Assembly (NCBI GenBank): GCA_945888375.1
Contig: CAMCZZ010000002.1
Coordinates: 217,628 to 281,627 of the forward strand
Direction of reading: 5' to 3'
Length of the DNA: 64,000 nt
DNA from: Akkermansia muciniphila
GTDB lineage: Bacteria > Verrucomicrobiota > Verrucomicrobiia > Opitutales > Opitutaceae
The translations under genes and the position numbers were made by a program. The notes below the pieces were generated by a model. It saw nothing but the letters and a program-made list of their open reading frames with translations, did not search any database and was not told the DNA's origin. This document shows positions 58,536 through 64,000 of the stretch, one piece after another (within the stretch, counting starts at the first letter, position 1; each line of letters begins with the position of its first letter).

Positions 58536-59765
58536 TTATTCGGGCCTGGCCAAGGATTTTTTGACCCGCTCCCAAAACGGAAAATACCCCCGTCGAGCGT
58601 GCGGAAACAGTTGGGTGTCCCACGCCCGCCGCCGCCAGGAAACCACTACCCCCGCCGCAGCAAGCGCTCGCTCAATAGCTAGTCCTTCGTCAAGCCACGG
58701 GCCGATAAAGGGCCGATAAGCGACAACTCGTCGCACATTATGAATCCGCGCCCAGACCACCAGGTCGGCCGCGAGATCATCCGATACCCCTTGGGTCACC
58801 TCCGCGTGGAAGTGGGCACCCGCTCGGACCGCGCCGTCTTCCAGCGCCCGCTGCGTCCAGCCTGTCACCCGCTCGCCCCAACCCGCACGGGCTGCGATAC
58901 CTTTCGGCCAGACCGCGTTCACGGCCGCGAACTTTTCTCCGCTCAATTCGCCCAACTCCACCGCGAGATCCTCGGGATGCAGCCATAGCCCCGTGCGACC
59001 GACTCCTGTTCCCGCTTCACTTGCCGTCCACAGCCCATCCTCCATCCACGCTTCCGCCTTTGGAAGAGGCTCCTCCGCGATGGCAAAGGACTCCGTTGCG
59101 AGTTGGCCCGTCTCTGGCGAAAAGCGGCCCTCGGTGTAGTGCGCGATGTTATCTGCGCGGGCCACATAGGTTTTGCCCGCCGTTTGCAGGCCGGCCACCC
59201 AGCGCCAGGAGAGCGTGTTACTCGCCGCATCGCCGTCGAGCAGGTGTTCATAAAAAAACGCCGCACCCAACTCCCAGGGTAGCCGCAAGGTGAATACCCA
59301 GATCGAGGCAAACCACATCCGTGCGTGATTGTGCAGGTAGCCCGTCCCGACCAGCTCGAGCGCCCAAGCATCGAAGCCTGCGATGCCGGCTCTCCCCGCG
59401 CACGCTGCCTCCCAGGCCTTTCGGCGCTCTCCGCGCAGGGTATCGCGCAGTCGCGGCACCGCTTGAGTCCACCGCACCCAAGCCGCCGGGCTCTGTTCCA
59501 GCCAGCCTTTCCAGTAAGTTCTCCAATAGACCTCTTGAATAAATTTCTCGGTCGCGGGAAATGTCCACTGCGCCCTTACCCCCGCCACGACCTCACTCTC
59601 CAACAGCAGGCGCTTCTGCACCCAAGGGGAAATCCGGGCTACATTGTCATGGCCCGGACGCACGAAATTCCGCTCGGCTGCATATCGACCCGCTGCCTGC
59701 ATAAAGTCGGCCAGCCGCGCCCGGCCGGCCTCGCGTGCCGGGTCCATTTGCAGTGATGATTTCAT
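58536..59765 (-). CDS. Photolyase/cryptochrome homologue with domains in swapped order
   Basis: A 409-residue protein. Residues about 10-215 form the FAD-binding helical domain of photolyases: NVARISPWVQKRLLLESEV, FIQEVYWRTYWKGWLE, TGYLHNHARMWFASIWVFTL and WRWVAGLQTAGKTYVARADN. Residues about 257-409 then read as the alpha/beta (antenna) domain, normally N-terminal: TGLWLHPEDLAVEL, FAAVNAVWPK, VVAYRPFIGPWLDEGLAIER and a terminal GYFPFWERVKK that matches the segment usually linking the two domains. It thus looks like a circular permutation. The start may be Met1 (59765) or Met7 (59747). Flavin binding is likely; DNA repair or light sensing is not proven. Confidence 0.75.
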   Translation of the reverse strand: MKSSLQMDPAREAGRARLADFMQAAGRYAAERNFVRPGHDNVARISPWVQKRLLLESEVVAGVRAQWTFPATEKFIQEVYWRTYWKGWLEQSPAAWVRWTQAVPRLRDTLRGERRKAWEAACAGRAGIAGFDAWALELVGTGYLHNHARMWFASIWVFTLRLPWELGAAFFYEHLLDGDAASNTLSWRWVAGLQTAGKTYVARADNIAHYTEGRFSPETGQLATESFAIAEEPLPKAEAWMEDGLWTASEAGTGVGRTGLWLHPEDLAVELGELSGEKFAAVNAVWPKGIAARAGWGERVTGWTQRALEDGAVRAGAHFHAEVTQGVSDDLAADLVVWARIHNVRRVVAYRPFIGPWLDEGLAIERALAAAGVVVSWRRRAWDTQLFPHARRGYFPFWERVKKSLARPE

Positions 59766-59976
59766 TGGCGGACTTTGCGAGATGGCTCAGCTCGCGCAAA
59801 TCCCTCGCGCTGTATTCACTTGTTGCGACCGTTTAAGGCTGGAAAAGCGGACCTGACTGAGTTCGGGCCGGGAAGGGGTTGCAAGGGTGGGGGAGCCTAA
59901 ACCGGCTAAGGGTTCCGGCTGGCCTGGCAGCGGACAATCCACCAAGCGGGCCGGTCTAGTCCCCTAATGTTTCTCC

Positions 59977-61461
<1,485 letters not shown>

Positions 61462-61920
61462 GGGTAAAGATTAACTGATAGAAAATTCGATTTTTAACGA
61501 GAACGGGGCGTAAGAAACGAAGGGGTGAGACGGATCATGTCTTATTTGAATTCTGATGGCACGGCGAGGAGTTATGCCATTGAGGAGGATGACCATGAGC
61601 GGTGCGCTAAAGAGCACGCCGAGGCCAGCGTTTGGTCCGCGCTTAGGCCTATACCGCCACACACGCAGGCGGCGATGGCGTTGGGCTCCATTAATTAGCC
61701 GACGGTGGCGGTGAAGGTGGGGATTCAGCTTTTATCCGGTGACTGGGATCGGCCTTCAGGTTTCAAGGCCTTTAGAGAGCGCCCCGTTCAGGCTTCCCCA
61801 TTTAAACTTTGTTTCATCTAGCGCCGACCCTTGCAGCCTGCTTTGTGCAGTGGCCTGCGCCTTTTAAAAACCGAAAAATCTCTCTGCTTTGCCAAGGCTT
61901 TATGCCTATTTCCCACAAAC
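61462..61920. other. 459-bp intergenic region between an oxidoreductase gene and hisC
   Basis: This divergent spacer must hold promoters for both flanking genes, but no convincing hexamer pair is visible. A 53-codon open frame (61537-61698, plus; MSYLNSDGTARSYAIEE) has a weak GGGGTGAG upstream and no recognised similarity. I do not annotate it as a gene. No repeat or structural RNA was seen. Confidence 0.5.
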
Positions 61921-63018
61921 ATGTCTTCTACGCTCGAACTCGCTCTGCCGCACGTAGCGGCCATGCACGCCTACACACCCGGCCTCCAGCCGACCGAGCC
62001 CGGCTGGATCAAGCTTAACACCAACGAATGCCCCTACCCGCCTAGCCCCCTTGCCGCCGCTGCCATTATTGCCGAACTTGCCGGGGAAGGTGAAAAGCTC
62101 CGCCTCTACCCCAATCCGAAGGCCGCACCGCTCCGCCAGCTTGTCGCCCGCCTGCACGGCCACGGTCTCTTGGAGGAAAACGTGCTCATAGGCAACGGCT
62201 CCGACGATGTCCTCAACCTCCTTGTGCGCCTCTTCGGCGGCCCCGAGGCCCCGACCGCTTTCAGCCAGCCAAGCTACTCGCTTTACCCTGTTTTGATCGC
62301 CATCCAGAACGGCCGGGCCGTGCCCGTGCCCTTCGACCGCTCGATGAAGCTGCCGGTCGCGGCACTCGCCGCCACGGACGCTCGCGCCTGTTTTCTCACC
62401 TCCCCCAACGCTCCTACTGGCGTAGGTTTTGCTAACGCCGAGATCGCCGACTTGCTCCTTCGCTTTCCTGGACTGCTCGTGCTCGACGAAACCTATGCGC
62501 CTTTCGCCAGGGAAAACGCCGTCGCGCTACTCGCCTCCCATCCGCGGCTGGTTATCACCCGTTCTCTTTCCAAGGCTCAGGGCCTGGCCGGTTTGCGCGT
62601 TGGCTATTGCCTAGCCCATCCTGAGGTCATCGACCTGCTCGATCGCGTGCGCGACAGCTACAACGTCAACCGTCTCAGCCAAGTTGCTGCTGCTGCCGCA
62701 CTCTCGGACGGAGGCTATTACGACGCCGTAATCGGGAAAATCATCCGCACCCGCGATTATTGGTTCAGTGAATACACTCAGCGAGGTTGGTTTACCTATG
62801 AGAGCCAGACCAATTTTCTGTTCACCGAGCCAAGAAATGGTCGTGGAGAAACTGGTCCAGAGGTAGCTCGTAGCCTTTACGAGTTTTTTGTTGCTCAACG
62901 CATTCTGGTGCGTGGGTTTCCTGGTAACCCATTAACCAAGAACTTTTTAAGAATCAGTATTGGAACGGATGAAGAGATGCTTGCGGTGAACGAGGCGATC
63001 GATTCTTGGCTGCGATGA
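61921..63018 (+). CDS. hisC: Histidinol-phosphate aminotransferase
   Basis: A 365-residue PLP enzyme of fold type I. The ATG 61921 gives MSSTLELALPHVAAMHAY; an upstream in-frame start is less likely. Landmarks are LNTNECPYPPSP, GNGSDDVLNLL (PLP phosphate loop), LTSPNAPTG (Asn163), LDETYAPF (Asp189) and the Schiff-base Lys218 in RSLSKAQGLAGLRVGY; the C-terminal KNFLRISIGT carries the substrate-carboxylate Arg. From about 62,740 to the end the codon use is noticeably less GC-rich than the first two thirds. The stop abuts the decayed insertion-sequence region. Confidence 0.95.
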   Translation: MSSTLELALPHVAAMHAYTPGLQPTEPGWIKLNTNECPYPPSPLAAAAIIAELAGEGEKLRLYPNPKAAPLRQLVARLHGHGLLEENVLIGNGSDDVLNLLVRLFGGPEAPTAFSQPSYSLYPVLIAIQNGRAVPVPFDRSMKLPVAALAATDARACFLTSPNAPTGVGFANAEIADLLLRFPGLLVLDETYAPFARENAVALLASHPRLVITRSLSKAQGLAGLRVGYCLAHPEVIDLLDRVRDSYNVNRLSQVAAAAALSDGGYYDAVIGKIIRTRDYWFSEYTQRGWFTYESQTNFLFTEPRNGRGETGPEVARSLYEFFVAQRILVRGFPGNPLTKNFLRISIGTDEEMLAVNEAIDSWLR

Positions 63019-63071
63019 GGCTACCCCGAATCGACGACCCCGAGTTGAGCGACTAAAGAAGGACTCAACGA

Positions 63072-63617
63072 ATGAAAGAACTGAAGCTGACAGATACGAA
63101 GCAACCTAGGCATCACGAAGCGTTCCGGAAGCAAGCGGTGCTCATCTGGAAGTAGAGCGGGATGCCAGCTGAGCTGAGAGCAAGGGAGCTGGGGAAAAGC
63201 GTGGTCCAGCTCTGGAACTGAAATCGGCAGGGGCAGAACTGCCCCTGCCGATAGCAAGGAAGCTTTGCAGGCGCACAACGAGCGACTGTGACAGAAGTTG
63301 ACTAGAATCACCGACCAGAGGGACATCCTAAAAAAGTCGCGGACATCCTCACCGAACCATCGCACAGCGGTAAGCGCGGATTAAAGCGATGAAACAGGAG
63401 CATCCCATCAAGACGATGTGCAAGGTGCTGGCAGTCTTACGCAGCGGGCATAATCGATGGCGAAGCGCGCAGACCTCGGCGCGCGCAAGTCAAACCGAGG
63501 CGATCAAGGCCCAGATCGCCCGGGCGCACGAGACCTCCCAGACACGACGGGGAATCCGCTGGTGACGGCGGCACTGCACCAGCAAGGCGAATCGGCGGGG
63601 AGCAACGTGGCGGTTTA
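63072..63617 (+). pseudogene. Decayed IS3-family transposase (orfA and start of orfB)
   Basis: Conceptual translation gives fragments of an IS3-type transposase broken by stops and frame changes. OrfA begins at ATG 63072 with HHEAFRKQAVLIWK, a TAG at 63153, and the helix-turn-helix segment SGMPAELRARELGKSVVQLW to a TGA at 63219. After a shift, the zipper EALQAHNERL is followed by TGA 63289 and then ITDQRDILKK. OrfB starts near ATG 63389 with HPIKTMCKVLAVLRSG and EAIKAQIARAHETSQT, with TGA at 63563 and then, in another frame, LVTAALHQQGESAGSN. The catalytic DDE part is gone. Terminal inverted repeats were not identified. Confidence 0.82.
63223..63252 (+). other. 13-bp perfect hairpin inside the transposase remnant
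   Basis: ATCGGCAGGGGCA and TGCCCCTGCCGAT flank a GAAC loop. It lies between the helix-turn-helix and leucine-zipper parts of orfA, where IS3 proteins have no such feature, so it may be a later insertion or a duplicated palindromic unit. It is not followed by a T-tract. Confidence 0.6.
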
Positions 63618-64000
63618 AAAGGGCTAAGACCAATATCTTAAGTTGCCCAATTTGGGCGACCAATTGGTGCAAAAACCTAGAAAGTGCCGCGCGTTAAAAG
63701 CCTCTGGCGTTTTTCTTAAATCCTAAATCTCCCTAAAAGCTTGTTTTTAATTAATGTTTAACAGTGGTTTATAAAACATTAAGCGATCCTTAGCTAAAAC
63801 GAGCTTGTCGAAGAGAGGATGGTTTCCATTGTCCGCGCTCCCCTTCGAATGGCGGATGCAAGTTTGCTAGGAGAAGGGGGGTTCATTGCAAAGGCCTTGG
63901 AAACTTTTTTGATGATTTTGAAAAAAGTCATTGACCGGAGTGAGGAGGTTTAGTTGATTTGAACTCTTTCCCCTAAATCGGGAAGCTGATCTTTGAAAAA
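63618..64000 (+). promoter_or_regulatory. Probable rRNA operon promoter and boxA leader (window edge)
   Basis: The last 380 bp carry no open frame. A- and T-tracts (TTTTTTGATGATTTTGAAAAAAG, 63905-63927) precede TTGACC at 63931-63936, an UP element plus -35 arrangement typical of rRNA promoters. The -10 is not consensus (TTGATT at 63954-63959 has 17-bp spacing). The window ends in TGATCTTTGAAAA (63987-63999), a close match to boxA antitermination sites found in rRNA leaders. The 16S gene itself would start beyond the edge. Confidence 0.5.

Noticed and set aside
61537..61698. Fifty-three-codon open frame in the oxidoreductase-hisC spacer
   Set aside because: Weak ribosome-binding site, no recognisable domain and unremarkable composition; recorded only as intergenic content.

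Overview
This looks like a chromosomal window from a high-GC member of the Verrucomicrobiota, probably the Opitutales/Opitutaceae. Four things point there by family knowledge rather than by database search: Tat-exported Gfo/Idh/MocA oxidoreductases paired with a DUF1080 protein, an OleC/OleD pair, a merged rpoBC-str-S10-spc-alpha supercluster, and several non-canonical housekeeping features. No plasmid, phage or CRISPR signature is visible.

Layout. (1) 1-20.2 kb is a mixed metabolic and envelope region: an export-targeted 3-keto-sugar operon cut by the window edge (1-2645, minus), a flavodoxin-fold reductase, oleC-oleD, a small lipoprotein, an RNase D-like exonuclease, queC-queE (queuosine/7-deazaguanine precursors), an ExoD-like membrane protein, TerC, a lemA-M48 peptidase-NERD operon, and a TPR-ExbB-ExbD-anchor operon. 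(2) 20.3-53.1 kb is the translation/transcription supercluster, all on the plus strand: tRNA-Thr, tuf, tRNA-Trp, secE, nusG, rplKAJL, rpoBC, rpsLG, fusA, the S10 genes with an extra exported protein inserted, the spc genes, secY, an adenylate-kinase-like protein without a P-loop, map, rpsMKD, rpoA and rplQ. (3) 53.2-63.0 kb carries a zinc-ribbon membrane protein, guaA, a LolA-like protein, hisD, a small unknown gene, a hotdog thioesterase, a photolyase-family protein with its domains in swapped order, another Tat-exported Gfo/Idh/MocA protein, and hisC. (4) 63.0-64.0 kb holds a decayed IS3-family transposase and then what looks like the promoter and boxA leader of an rRNA operon running off the right edge.

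The most unusual points are these. EF-Tu lacks the near-universal RGITI switch I motif. RpoC has lost three of the four cysteines of its second zinc site. The photolyase homologue appears circularly permuted. A kinase-dead adenylate kinase homologue sits at the adk position of the spc operon. A 57-bp hairpin-forming repeat occurs twice, each time 14 nt after a stop codon and in the same orientation to the gene. Strand composition flips abruptly near 20.3 kb. Many of the best-expressed genes start at an ACC-ATG context without an evident Shine-Dalgarno sequence.

Limits: all calls come from reading the sequence and from recalled family motifs. No alignment, profile search or folding program was run. 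Repeat identities and hairpins were compared by eye.
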